A stretch of 50,966 nucleotides of DNA from Planctomycetota bacterium. GTDB taxonomy: Bacteria; Planctomycetota; Planctomycetia; Pirellulales; Pirellulaceae. Of this stretch, positions 1-8,837 are shown piece by piece (the stretch's first letter is position 1; each line of letters begins with the position of its first letter). The translations under genes and the position numbers were made by a program. The notes under the pieces are model-generated. The model had not been told where the DNA came from. It searched no databases and saw only the letters and a program-made list of their open reading frames with translations. The stretch is taken from positions 1 to 50,966 of the forward strand of contig CAUJKA010000205.1 in assembly GCA_963204965.1 (NCBI GenBank), read 5' to 3'.

Positions 1-1
1 A

Positions 2-3000
2 AGTTCGATGGCGATGGACACCATCTACGCTGAAGGACAGCGTCGTTATGTGGAAAGCCTGAGCTCTTACGCTCGGCAATTTGTTGGCCAAATGGCTAAG
101 CCGCGCGTCGAGAAGATCGAAGGTCTAGCTCCTGCGATTGCCATCGAACAGAAGAGCGTTGCTCACAATCCGCGTAGTACCGTGGGCACTGTCACTGAAA
201 TCTATGACTACTTCCGCGTGTTGATGGCTCGCTTGGCTCAGCCTCATTGTCCGACCTGCGACATTCCTGTTGCCAATCAATCGGCCGACGATATCACCAA
301 TCATATCCTCGCTCTTGAAGATGGATCTCGACTGGTTTTGACCGCGCCGCTGAAGTGGCAAGCGACGCAGGACCCGGACTTGATCTGGGCTGACTTGCGA
401 ACAAGTGGCTTGGTGCGAGTCCGCGTCAACGGCAAGACATACTCGCTGGATGAACCACCAACGCTTTCACCAACGGTCAGTTACGAACTTGAAGCTGTCG
501 TGGATCGAATTGTGGTGTCCGCGCAAAATCGCTCACGGATTGCAGAGAGCGTCGAGCTGGCCCTGTCGTTGGGCTCGGGTAACATGAACGCTTTGGAGCC
601 ACGCGACGATATCGACGAAGTCCACTGGACCTCGACACGACACAGCCAACACCTGGCTTGTCGCAAATGCGGTTACAGCATGTCGACTTTGACGCCTCAC
701 TCGTTCTCGTTCAACTCGCCTTTGGGTTGGTGCCCAGATTGCGAAGGCTTGGGAACTCAATCTGGAACTAGTCCGGCGTTGTTGTTGGACTCGCATAAGT
801 CACTTCGCGGTGGCGCGATCCGTATGTGGCCAGCGATTGCCATTGATGAACCCGAGAAGAGCAAGAAGGCCGTTAGTGCAGAAAAGAAGCGAGCTAAAGC
901 TGAGTCGACGAAAGCTGAGACGACCAAGAAAGAAACTGCCAAGCTTGAAAAGGCCAAGAGCGAATCGACCAACGATCTTAGCGGAGCAGAACTGACCGGT
1001 AGCGAATTGGCCGGAGGTGATCTGGCTGGACCAATGCTGGAAGCGATGTGCAAGGCGATGTCGCTGCCGATGGATGTGATGGTCGAGCAATTGACCAGCG
1101 GCCAACGTCGAATGATTCTTTATGGTACAGGCGATCGCTGGTTCGAAGTCGAAACGGCCAAGGGTGTGAAGTTCGAATTCCAGTGGAAAGGCTTGATGCC
1201 AGCGCTGGAGCAGGCCGCGCGACTCAGTCCGACACTTCGTAACAAACTTGGACCTTTCATCGCCGAAGTACCGTGTTCGGCCTGCGATGGTTCGCGGCTC
1301 AATCTTGATGCCTCGGCGGCTCGCTTCCGTGACTTGACGGTTGGCGATTTCACACAAGGCACGCTCAAGTGGTTGCACAATCAATTGACTACGTGGAAGC
1401 TCACCAGTCGTGAGCAAGAGATCGCTGGCGAACTTATCCGCGAGATCAAGGCTCGTACTGAATTCCTTTTGGATGTCGGTTTGGACTACCTCAGTTTAGC
1501 TCGTCCCGCGAACACGCTTAGCGGTGGTGAATCGCAGCGGATTCGATTGTCCAGTCAACTTGGCAGCGGATTGTGCGGCGTACTTTACGTGCTGGACGAA
1601 CCAACCATCGGCTTACACCCGCGCGACAACCAACGCTTGATCACAGCGTTGCACAAGCTGCGCGACCTTGGCAATACTCTGATTGTCGTCGAACATGATC
1701 GTGAAGTAATTGAGCAGTGTGATAAGCTGGTTGACTTTGGCCCGGCCGCGGGGCGTTTTGGCGGTGAAGTCATCGCCAGTGGTACGCCTCAAGAAGTCGC
1801 CGATCACAAGGACAGTCCGACCGGTGCGTTCCTTAGCGATAAGCAAAAGATTCCGACTCCTAAGAACCGCCGACAAGCGGACTTTGGCAAGATCGAATTG
1901 ATCGGTGCGCGAGCTCACAACTTACAGAACGTAAGCGTCAACTTTCCGTTGGGTAAGATGGTGGCGATCACCGGTCCTAGCGGTAGCGGTAAGAGCACTC
2001 TGATTAATGATGTACTTTATCCAGCTTTGACAAAACGATTGGCGAAGCAATCGTCGAAGAAGAGCTTGTATGAGTCGATCGATGGCGTTGGACTGATTGA
2101 TAAGGTCATTCGCGTTGACCAAAGTCCACTGGGTTCCAACCCCAGCTCAACACCGGCAACGTACACAGGAGTCTTCGACCACATTCGTCAGCTTTACTCG
2201 CAATTACCGACTTCGCGAGCGCTCGGTTATACGGCTAGACAGTTTTCGTTCAACGTTCCCGGAGGACGCTGCGAGAAGTGTGAAGGACACGGTCAGCTTT
2301 GTATCGAGATGCACTTCTTGCCCGATGTTTGGGTGCAATGCGACTCATGTCACGGCAAACGCTTCACGGAAGACACGCTGTCGGTCGAGTATCATGGCTT
2401 CACGATCCATGATGTTTTGGAGATGCAGATCGGGCAAGCTTTGGATGTCTTCAGCAACATTCCTAAGATTCGCAAGCCGTTGCAAACGCTGGTCGATGTT
2501 GGATTGGACTACATTTCGCTGGGGCAAAGCGCTCCGACGCTCTCCGGCGGTGAAGCTCAGCGGGTTAAGCTGGCGGCTGAACTCTGCCGACCCGACACGG
2601 GCAAGACCTTCTATCTGTTGGACGAACCGACCACGGGGCTCCACTTCAGCGACATCATCAAGTTGTTGGAAGTCATGCAGCGATTGGTTGATCTCGGAAA
2701 CACGGTGGTCGTCATCGAGCACAACTTGGACATCATCAAGGCGGCCGATTGGGTCATCGATCTCGGTCCGGAAGCTGGAAGTGAAGGCGGGCAGATCGTA
2801 TTCGAAGGTACTCCTGAAGGCTTGGTCGCCTTTGCCGCTGCCGCAACCAAGAAGTCGCGAAGTAAGACCGCTAAGCCGCAACTGCGAAGCTACACGGGTG
2901 AAGCATTGATTCCGATGATGAGCGATGCTGAGTACATCGAGCGCGAGGCTTGGGACGTTAGCAGCTTGGATGCTGAACAAGAGGGCGATCTGTCACTCGA

Positions 3001-3982
3001 CCAAATCGGCAAAGACACGTTGTTGCCTTGGCAGTCGGACGGTCGTCGATGGCACTGCTCCGACAGCGTCGATCGCGCTGGGCAACCGATTCGCTGGGAT
3101 CGGCAGATCTTGGTGAAGCTGACCGACCATCTGGAGTCGATCGAAGGTCTGGCGCCGATCAGTTGGGATAATCGAAGTATTGTCGAAGTGACTGGTACTG
3201 TGAAAAGCCGAGGCTGGTTCATGCACGCGATTACGGCTGAGACTTGGCTATTGAAGCTCAAGTTCCGCGTACCGCGTCGTTCATTTAGCAAGGCCGAACT
3301 GGAAGCAGTTGTGTCCTTGCCAACGCTTAATCAAATGGAAGATGTCGAAGCATACGGCAATGAACCGCGAGTCCGCGCGAAGGCCGCAGGAACGTGGATG
3401 GAACTGGAGCTTCGGCCATTCACACTGGAAGAGATCGATACAGACCGGTTTTGGGCATGGTTGACTCAAGCGGCCAATTCGTTCCTGGGCAAGACAACTG
3501 AAAATGATGCAAAAGCTGGAGACAGCACCAACCCCAAGGATGTGACGCCTTGGAAGATTCTCAAGCAGCGATGGCATTCACTGCGCAAGGGATTCCCACC
3601 CGGCAAGAACATTGTTTGGCCGCCTGAAACGCTTAGCGTCTTCATTCAATCGGTACACCAAACGGGCGTTGAAGGTCGTTGGCGCTGGGATGAACCCACA
3701 GCGGCGCGGTACTTCTTGCCTGGACAAACTGAACCTTGGATTGTTCTACATACGAAGCGGCCCGAGGGACTGATCGCTGTGTTGAATGGACCTCGCGGAT
3801 TTGATGCTGGAGCAATCAAAGATGCTTTGCCGATGAAGATGCAAGTGACTTCGCGAGGCAACGATCAAGAGCAGATCCAGATTGCTTTCACCGAGTTACA
3901 GCAGCCCAGAGACACGAACGTGAAGAAGATCTTGGCTCTACATTGTCGCCATGTGAGCCAGCAACAACCCGCCGGCAGTTAG
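2..3982 (+). CDS. uvrA: UvrA excinuclease ABC subunit A, 5'-truncated by the window, with long C-terminal extension
   Basis: This is the damage-recognition ATPase of nucleotide excision repair, which acts with UvrB on DNA. The frame is open from base 2. The first visible residues (SSMAMDTIYAEGQRRYVESL) directly follow where the first Walker A GxSGSGKSS should be, so the true start lies upstream and the ATG at 8 is internal. Counting from that ATG, zinc-type CxxC pairs occur near residues 216/241 and 754/777. ABC signatures LSGGESQR and LSGGEAQR lie near 503 and 845, each followed by a DEPT Walker B. The second Walker A, GPSGSGKST, is near 656. A Lys/Ala/Glu-rich insert sits near 279-330. The usual UvrA ending (SYTGEAL) is near 960, yet about 360 more residues follow that I do not recognise. 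The next gene begins 14 bases downstream. Confidence 0.97.
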   Translation, partial: SSMAMDTIYAEGQRRYVESLSSYARQFVGQMAKPRVEKIEGLAPAIAIEQKSVAHNPRSTVGTVTEIYDYFRVLMARLAQPHCPTCDIPVANQSADDITNHILALEDGSRLVLTAPLKWQATQDPDLIWADLRTSGLVRVRVNGKTYSLDEPPTLSPTVSYELEAVVDRIVVSAQNRSRIAESVELALSLGSGNMNALEPRDDIDEVHWTSTRHSQHLACRKCGYSMSTLTPHSFSFNSPLGWCPDCEGLGTQSGTSPALLLDSHKSLRGGAIRMWPAIAIDEPEKSKKAVSAEKKRAKAESTKAETTKKETAKLEKAKSESTNDLSGAELTGSELAGGDLAGPMLEAMCKAMSLPMDVMVEQLTSGQRRMILYGTGDRWFEVETAKGVKFEFQWKGLMPALEQAARLSPTLRNKLGPFIAEVPCSACDGSRLNLDASAARFRDLTVGDFTQGTLKWLHNQLTTWKLTSREQEIAGELIREIKARTEFLLDVGLDYLSLARPANTLSGGESQRIRLSSQLGSGLCGVLYVLDEPTIGLHPRDNQRLITALHKLRDLGNTLIVVEHDREVIEQCDKLVDFGPAAGRFGGEVIASGTPQEVADHKDSPTGAFLSDKQKIPTPKNRRQADFGKIELIGARAHNLQNVSVNFPLGKMVAITGPSGSGKSTLINDVLYPALTKRLAKQSSKKSLYESIDGVGLIDKVIRVDQSPLGSNPSSTPATYTGVFDHIRQLYSQLPTSRALGYTARQFSFNVPGGRCEKCEGHGQLCIEMHFLPDVWVQCDSCHGKRFTEDTLSVEYHGFTIHDVLEMQIGQALDVFSNIPKIRKPLQTLVDVGLDYISLGQSAPTLSGGEAQRVKLAAELCRPDTGKTFYLLDEPTTGLHFSDIIKLLEVMQRLVDLGNTVVVIEHNLDIIKAADWVIDLGPEAGSEGGQIVFEGTPEGLVAFAAAATKKSRSKTAKPQLRSYTGEALIPMMSDAEYIEREAWDVSSLDAEQEGDLSLDQIGKDTLLPWQSDGRRWHCSDSVDRAGQPIRWDRQILVKLTDHLESIEGLAPISWDNRSIVEVTGTVKSRGWFMHAITAETWLLKLKFRVPRRSFSKAELEAVVSLPTLNQMEDVEAYGNEPRVRAKAAGTWMELELRPFTLEEIDTDRFWAWLTQAANSFLGKTTENDAKAGDSTNPKDVTPWKILKQRWHSLRKGFPPGKNIVWPPETLSVFIQSVHQTGVEGRWRWDEPTAARYFLPGQTEPWIVLHTKRPEGLIAVLNGPRGFDAGAIKDALPMKMQVTSRGNDQEQIQIAFTELQQPRDTNVKKILALHCRHVSQQQPAGS

Positions 3983-3996
3983 ACGGAAGGCCTTGA

Positions 3997-5667
3997 ATGC
4001 ATAGCGCACTTTGGTTGCTGTTGAAGTTGGACTTTAGCGGTTCGCTTCGCAGTTTGAGCGTCGTGCTACGAAGTCCCAAGCGGTTGGGCTTGTTGCTGTT
4101 GATGTTTGGTTTGTTGGGCACCATGTTATGGGCTCGATCAACTCAATCGGATCAATTAGGTGCGAATCGTTTTGGCTCGGGAATGTCTTTCTGGGCGTTC
4201 ATTTACCTAGCCGCATCGTGGTTAGCATCTAGCGCGGATCGTGGATTAGTGATGCGACCCGCCGAGATTCACTTCTTATTCGGCGGGCCATTTCGAAGCC
4301 GCGATATCATCTCGTTGCATTTGGTTCGACTGTGCGTGCGCTCGCTATTGAGCGCAGCGGTGTTGTCGATGGTTGGCTTGGTTTACATGCCCAGCTTTGC
4401 ATGTGGACTGGTCGGGCTGTGGATTCTATTAGCCGTTTCACTTCTGGTTGGAATGAATGTGAGTCTGATGGCGCGATCCGTTCACGGAACGTTTCCCAAA
4501 GTTGTTCGTCGGTTGCTCACGTTGAGCGTCATTGCAATCACGTTGGCGATGATCGCTCAATCCGTGCAGTTGTTGGGGCAACGAGGCGAATCACCGCAGA
4601 TTTCGTCGATCGCTGCAGCAGCGCCTGAGACGGCTGTTGGGCAGATCGTTTTGCCTCCGTTGGACTGGATGTTTCGTCCCATGACTCGCAGCGACTTCCT
4701 TGGTGAATGCCTGCCGTTAATGCCGGCGAGGTTGGTCATTGTGGCTCTCTTGATCGGATCGATCTACCTTTTGGGAAGCGACTTCAGCGAGACTTCAGCA
4801 ATGCGAACGGATCAAGCTCTGGCGCGAAGGCAGTCAGCTTTGCGTAGCGGTTCGGCTGCGGGAACAAGTTCTTTGGCGCGACGGTTTTCTATTCCTCTTC
4901 CGCGAATACACCTTGGTGGAATCACTGCGATCGGATGGTGGCAAGCTCTTCATCTAGTGCGCATTCTGCCTCGATATCTGGCGTTCACGATTGTGATTCT
5001 GGGGCTGATGGTTGTTCTGCCATCGATGGTTGATTCATCAACGCTCAGCGGTCAAACGGGAGTGCTTTGGTTGACGGGTTTGACGTTGTACGGCGACTTC
5101 TTACTGTTGCTTCAATTGCCAGTCGGCTTTATGGGGCCACCTGCGCAACGCGAGATGTTGAAGACACTGCCGATTGCAAATTGGCGCATCGTGCTTGGGC
5201 AATTGGCGGGGCCCTTCATTCCTGTCGTTGTAATTCACTGCCTGACCACGGCCATGTTTGTCTTCCTGTTTCCAATCCCCTGGCCTTTCCTATTGTGCAC
5301 GGCCATCGCGTTGATTCCCGCAGCATGGGTTATCGTTGCCAACATCAATCTGTTAGGCATCTGGGGAATTATCCAACCGCGAGCGCTTCAGCAACGTGAC
5401 GTATTGGCAGCCGGTCGTGCCATGATCAGCGTGTGGCTCTTTGCACTGTTGATAATTCCGGCCGCAATTGCCGCTGGTCTAACTGGGGCAATATGCGAGA
5501 TCGTTTTAGGCTCACAGCTTCCTCCGAAATGCGGCTTAATCCTTGGTTGTGGCATCGGTTGTGGGCTGGCTTCGACAATCTATATTGCCTTGATCGCTCG
5601 AGCGTTTTCACTCTGGCAGCCCTCGACAGCTCAACGCGGCGACGATGAAGTCGAACACGACGGGTAG
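3997..5667 (+). CDS. Putative ABC exporter family integral membrane protein
   Basis: A 556-residue polytopic membrane protein. The N-terminus (LLLKLDFSGSLRSLSVVLRS) and the following RPAEIHFLFGGPF segment match my memory of the planctomycete-rich 'putative ABC exporter' family (ABC_export). Hydrophobic segments are visible near residues 28-45, 60-75, 110-150, 165-190, 245-260, 320-350, 385-400 and 425-530. The ATG lies 14 bases after the uvrA stop and is preceded by GGAAGG at 3985-3990, a good ribosome site, so co-transcription with uvrA is plausible. No transporter ATPase gene is adjacent; UvrA is not expected to be its partner. The C-terminus is short and charged (RGDDEVEHDG). Substrate unknown. 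Confidence 0.8.
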   Translation: MHSALWLLLKLDFSGSLRSLSVVLRSPKRLGLLLLMFGLLGTMLWARSTQSDQLGANRFGSGMSFWAFIYLAASWLASSADRGLVMRPAEIHFLFGGPFRSRDIISLHLVRLCVRSLLSAAVLSMVGLVYMPSFACGLVGLWILLAVSLLVGMNVSLMARSVHGTFPKVVRRLLTLSVIAITLAMIAQSVQLLGQRGESPQISSIAAAAPETAVGQIVLPPLDWMFRPMTRSDFLGECLPLMPARLVIVALLIGSIYLLGSDFSETSAMRTDQALARRQSALRSGSAAGTSSLARRFSIPLPRIHLGGITAIGWWQALHLVRILPRYLAFTIVILGLMVVLPSMVDSSTLSGQTGVLWLTGLTLYGDFLLLLQLPVGFMGPPAQREMLKTLPIANWRIVLGQLAGPFIPVVVIHCLTTAMFVFLFPIPWPFLLCTAIALIPAAWVIVANINLLGIWGIIQPRALQQRDVLAAGRAMISVWLFALLIIPAAIAAGLTGAICEIVLGSQLPPKCGLILGCGIGCGLASTIYIALIARAFSLWQPSTAQRGDDEVEHDG

Positions 5668-5796
5668 GTCATCACTTAGGTCTCGGAGTACAGTGGGAAA
5701 ATGGTAAGAAGATGTGGGGTAAGAATATTTTGGGGCGATTTAGTGTGTTGTTCGCTGTTTTCTCGTGCTCAGCGACTTCAGCGTAGCAATAAGTTT

Positions 5797-6115
5797 GGAG
5801 GGTACGTTAATTGAACTCTCCCGCGCGCTGTAGCAGATCGTTTAGAGATTAGACAATTTCGCGGGAGAGTCGCGTGGCGAGTAGTGCGAGCCATAAGCGG
5901 TGGGGGCGAAAATGGCCCTGCAGTATTGAACGCTCATCATCATCGTCGTTGCAGCGAATTCACTACTCGCCCGATATTGCGAGTCAAACTTGAATCTCAA
6001 GAACGTTTGGCAAAAGAATGAGGGCAGAAGAATAGATCAGAGGGTCAGTTCTTATGCTTCGCTAAGGAGCAATGTTCAAGAAGTACTGTGTTCTTTATTG
6101 CGATCTTCGCGTCTT
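5797..6115. repeat. Direct repeat copy 1, with two stem-loops
   Basis: First copy of the duplicated unit. It has two perfect inverted repeats: CTCTCCCGCG at 5816-5825 with CGCGGGAGAG at 5860-5869, then GGCGAGTAGTG at 5876-5886 with CACTACTCGCC at 5961-5971. Both stems recur in copy 2. The second loop holds a short CATCATCATCGTCGTT run. The downstream part (5980-6115) is the same as copy 2 with small insertions. Confidence 0.8.
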
Positions 6116-6255
6116 CGCGTGAGCTTCTGGTTTTTAGGCGGTTGTACTATTGCGAGATGGCATCTTCTTACCAGCATTTTCTTGGCAAAATTGATCCTCG
6201 TCATTCCTATCCCTCCCAGGAAACAGCCAAACGGCTTTAGCAGCGCGCTTGCCTT

Positions 6256-6570
6256 GGAGAGTACGTTGATTGAACTCTCCCGCGCGCTGTAGCAGACCGT
6301 TTAGAGATTAGACAATTTCGCGGGAGAGTCGCGTGGCGAGTAGTGCGAGCCATAAGCGGTGAGGGCGAAAATGGCCCTGCAGTATTGCACGCTCATCATC
6401 ATCATCGTTGCAGCGAATTCACTACTCGCCCCAGGTCGCGAGTCGAAATTGAATCTCAAGAACGTTTGGCAAAAGAATGGATTAGGGTCAGTTCTTATGC
6501 CCCGCTAAGGAGCAACGTTCAAGAAGTACTTCGTTCTTCTTCGCGATCTTCGCGTGAGCCCCTGTTTTTT
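6256..6570. repeat. Direct repeat copy 2, with two stem-loops
   Basis: Second copy, 459 bases downstream of copy 1 and nearly identical over its first 200 bases. The same stems are at 6275-6284/6319-6328 and 6335-6345/6420-6430. Copies differ by scattered substitutions and by an insertion near 6022-6045 in copy 1, which shifts any reading frame and argues against coding. Confidence 0.8.
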
Positions 6571-6665
6571 GAGACTGTTGAACGATGGCGAATCTATATC
6601 TTCTTACCGACATCTTCTTACCAAGCTCGATCATTTCAAGGCGCTCTTCCGCGTGACGCAACAAT

Positions 6666-6698
6666 GAAAAAACCCGAGTCGTTTGGGCTCGGGGTTTG
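6666..6698 (-). terminator. Rho-independent terminator of the rpsL-rpsG transcript
   Basis: Read on the minus strand, an AACCCCGAG arm, a short loop and a CTCGGGTT arm (one-base bulge) are followed by six T residues, the complement of the A run at 6667-6672. It lies 45 bases past the rpsG stop, in the right orientation. Confidence 0.85.
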
Positions 6699-6743
6699 AA
6701 GATTTTCAGTTTCAAGCTGTTCGGCTTTGCAGGGCAGCAGGAA

Positions 6744-7214
6744 CTACCAAGCGAAGTGAGCGAACGCCTTGTTAGCATCAGCCATACGGTGAGTATTTTC
6801 GCGGCGAGCCATGGCAACGCCTTCCTTGCGGTAGGCTGCCATTACTTCTTCTGCCAGCTTCTGGGAAGTTGGTCGGCCCTTCTTCTCGCGAACTGCCAAG
6901 AGCAACCAGCGAATGGCCAACGATTGCTGACGATTGCGATTGACTTGCATTGGAACTTGGTAAGAAGCACCACCAACCCGCTTCGAGCGAACTTCGATGT
7001 ATGGCTTCAAATTTTCTAGAGCCGATTCAAAGACTTCGATGGATGGTCGGTCGGTAACCTTCTCAGCGATGATGTCCAAAGCGTCGTAGAACACGCCCAT
7101 GGCGGTCGACTTTTTGCCGTCATACATTAGGCAGTTGATGAACTTGCCTGCCAACAGCGATTGGAACTTTGGATCCGGACGAAGGATTTCGCGACTTGCG
7201 GTAATTTTGCCCAT
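6744..7214 (-). CDS. rpsG: 30S ribosomal protein S7
   Basis: A 156-residue S7, the usual bacterial length. It binds the 3' major domain of 16S rRNA and nucleates head assembly of the small subunit. The sequence MGKITASREILRPDPKF, then KFINCLMYDGKKSTA, GGASYQVPMQV and the C-terminal RRENTHRMADANKAFAHF are classic S7 blocks. The frame is open 72 codons further upstream, but the ATG at 7214 gives the family N-terminus, and a longer protein would run into rpsL. rpsG follows rpsL by 94 bases. A terminator comes directly after it, so fusA and tufA, often next in the str operon, are not downstream here. Confidence 0.98.
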   Translation of the reverse strand: MGKITASREILRPDPKFQSLLAGKFINCLMYDGKKSTAMGVFYDALDIIAEKVTDRPSIEVFESALENLKPYIEVRSKRVGGASYQVPMQVNRNRQQSLAIRWLLLAVREKKGRPTSQKLAEEVMAAYRKEGVAMARRENTHRMADANKAFAHFAW

Positions 7215-7308
7215 GACTGGAATAGCTTGGTAAAAAAACGATCTGATGTGGACGAGATTTTCAAACAAAGGTGTCCGCGAATTACGTCCGCAGCACCTCA
7301 AGGCCTGA

Positions 7309-7677
7309 CTATGGACGCTTGGCGCCGTAGCGGCTGCGGGATTGCTTACGACCGTTGACACCCAATGTATCGCGGCATCCGCGGATAACTTGGTATCGAA
7401 CCCCTGGAAGGTCACGAACCCGACCACCACGAATCAAAACGATCGAGTGTTCTTGGAGATTGTGGCCTTCACCTGGAATATACACGGTGACTTCTTTGCC
7501 GTTGGACAAGCGAACCCGAGTGATCTTACGAAGCGCCGAGTTGGGCTTCTTAGGAGTCATGGTACGAACTTGCAAGCAGACGCCCTGCTTTTGCGGGCAC
7601 TTTTCAAGCACAACGGACTTGGTGGTCTTGCGTTGTACAATTCGGTTTTTCTTAACCAGCTGGTTAATTGTTGGCAT
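7309..7677 (-). CDS. rpsL: 30S ribosomal protein S12
   Basis: A 122-residue S12 in the decoding centre of the small subunit. [16 protein letters not shown], the [11 protein letters not shown] loop and [11 protein letters not shown] are all present and the length is normal. Counting the initiator Met, Lys43 of the PKKP loop is kept. The second streptomycin-contact position (E. coli Lys88 with Met, Lys87 mature) is Arg in [13 protein letters not shown]-to-R change there gives streptomycin resistance in E. coli and Mycobacterium. The gene starts 47 bases downstream of the tRNA-Leu 3' end on the same strand, so one transcript may carry tRNA-Leu, rpsL and rpsG. Confidence 0.98.
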   Translation of the reverse strand: MPTINQLVKKNRIVQRKTTKSVVLEKCPQKQGVCLQVRTMTPKKPNSALRKITRVRLSNGKEVTVYIPGEGHNLQEHSIVLIRGGRVRDLPGVRYQVIRGCRDTLGVNGRKQSRSRYGAKRP

Positions 7678-7724
7678 TGCTTAAGAACCTACGGCTTTTA
7701 AAACAAAACATGATTTGGCTACAG

Positions 7725-7807
7725 TACCAGAGGTGGGAGTCGAACCCACACGTCCTTTCGGACACAGGATTTTGAATCCAGCGCGTCTGCCATTCCGCCA
7801 CTCTGGC
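7725..7807 (-). tRNA. tRNA-Leu (CAA anticodon)
   Basis: An 83-base tRNA on the minus strand. The acceptor GCCAGAG (7807-7801) pairs with CTCTGGT near 7726-7732, leaving A as discriminator. A D-arm with GGCGGAATGGCAGACGC, an anticodon loop TTCAAAA giving CAA, a long class II variable arm (TGTCCGAAAGGACG) and GGTTCGACTCC in the T-arm are all visible. CCA is not encoded. Confidence 0.95.
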
Positions 7808-8092
7808 ATTCCGATACCTACGCGGACCGGCAAACGCCGATTCGGGAGGGAAAATTTACAATATCCTACCCCAATCTCACAAGCCCCAATTGGGTATCGG
7901 GCGAAGTTATTCTCGACCTGAAGTAATATTGTATCCCCCACTGTGGCTATTGGGTCACCTTGAGTTGCCAAGATTGACGGATTTGGTCCGAAAACTGCAC
8001 TATTGATGTCTCACTAACAAATGATGTCAGACTGGCGAAATTGGCCAGTTGTGGTCCAAACACTCTCACCAAACGATCGGAGAAGCTCAGCA

Positions 8093-8803
8093 ATGTACTT
8101 CTTTGACCCTATGTTCTTTCTGATCATCGCTCCAGCTCTACTGCTGGCGTTGGTCGCTCAATACATGGTTAAGTCTGCCTATTCGCAGATGAGCCAGGTT
8201 CCCGCGCGAATGACGGGCTACGAAGCCGCTCGCCGAATCCTTGACGCTTATCGATTGCACGATGTTGAGATTGAGCAGGTACCAGGCGAACTCTCCGACC
8301 ACTACGATCCTTCGGCCAAAGTCCTGAGGCTGAGCCCTGGAGTTTATGGCGGCAACAGCATGGCATCCGTGGGCATTGCCGCTCACGAAGTCGGCCACGC
8401 TATTCAGGACGCCAAGCGGTACGCACCTTTGGTTATCCGCAACTTAGCCGTTCCGGCAGCCAGCTTCGGCAGCGGAATAGGGACAATATTGCTCATGATC
8501 GGCTTCGGAATGATGGGGGCAGCTCCGGTTTTCGGCAAATACATCGCTATCGCTGGTATGGTTGGTTTTGGTGCGACCGTGTTTTTCCAACTGATTAACT
8601 TACCGGTAGAATTCGACGCCAGCGCGCGAGCAAAAACGGAACTAGTGAACCTTGGCATCATTTCTGGCCCCGAGCTTCCCTATGTGAGCAAGGTGTTGAA
8701 CGCAGCCGCCTTGACTTACGTTGCCGCAACGTTGCAGGCAGTTCTGACATTGGCGTACTACGTCTTCAGGTTCATGCAGGCGACTTCAAGCCGGAACAAT
8801 TAG
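8093..8803 (+). CDS. Neutral zinc metallopeptidase, YugP-like membrane protein
   Basis: A 236-residue membrane-anchored protein of the Zn_peptidase_2 / YugP family. The start chosen is ATG 8093 (MYFFDPMFFLIIAP), which has a GGAGAAG-type ribosome site just upstream and the family N-terminus. An ATG at 8021 would add 24 residues unlike the family. The zinc-binding motif HEVGH is near residue 98, after RLSPGVYGGNSMASVGIAAH. Hydrophobic spans are near the N-terminus, residues 125-180 and the C-terminus. Known members are poorly characterised membrane peptidases; no substrate can be inferred. It is read away from the divergent tRNA-Leu gene. Confidence 0.88.
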   Translation: MYFFDPMFFLIIAPALLLALVAQYMVKSAYSQMSQVPARMTGYEAARRILDAYRLHDVEIEQVPGELSDHYDPSAKVLRLSPGVYGGNSMASVGIAAHEVGHAIQDAKRYAPLVIRNLAVPAASFGSGIGTILLMIGFGMMGAAPVFGKYIAIAGMVGFGATVFFQLINLPVEFDASARAKTELVNLGIISGPELPYVSKVLNAAALTYVAATLQAVLTLAYYVFRFMQATSSRNN

Positions 8804-8837
8804 TTCGGGAGAGCCAGTTAAACGTAGAGCGTAAAAT

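Larger units (their letters stand above)
5702..6623. repeat. Inverted-repeat-bounded, tandemly duplicated hairpin element (MITE-like), non-coding
   Basis: The roughly 1.08-kb gap between 5667 and 6744 has no convincing gene but is highly structured. A perfect 14-base inverted repeat brackets it: TGGTAAGAAGATGT at 5702-5715 and its reverse complement at 6610-6623. Both arms continue imperfectly inward with a second GGTAAGAA block (from about 5719 and back to about 6595). A further right-type arm, CATCTTCTTACCA, is at 6161-6173. Inside are two direct copies, about 5797-6115 and 6256-6570, offset by 459 bases. The layout suggests a non-autonomous mobile element that has duplicated internally. 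Short ORFs inside change frame between copies, so I treat it as non-coding. No transposase is present. Confidence 0.75.

Noticed and set aside
800..1417. 205-residue minus-strand open frame opposite uvrA
   Set aside because: It is antisense to conserved UvrA coding sequence and shows no family resemblance or ribosome site.
2097..2909. 270-residue open frame in another frame of uvrA
   Set aside because: It overlaps the well-matched UvrA ATPase domain and its translation is Ser/Arg-rich low-complexity, a frame shadow.
3997..5667. Partnering of the ABC exporter protein with UvrA as its ATPase
   Set aside because: UvrA is a DNA-repair ATPase; adjacency alone does not make it a transporter subunit.
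5990..6699. Short plus-strand ORFs inside the duplicated repeat (5990-6292 and 6343-6699)
   Set aside because: The two copies are aligned in different frames over much of their length and contain indels that shift frame, so the similarity is nucleotide-level repeat similarity and not protein conservation.
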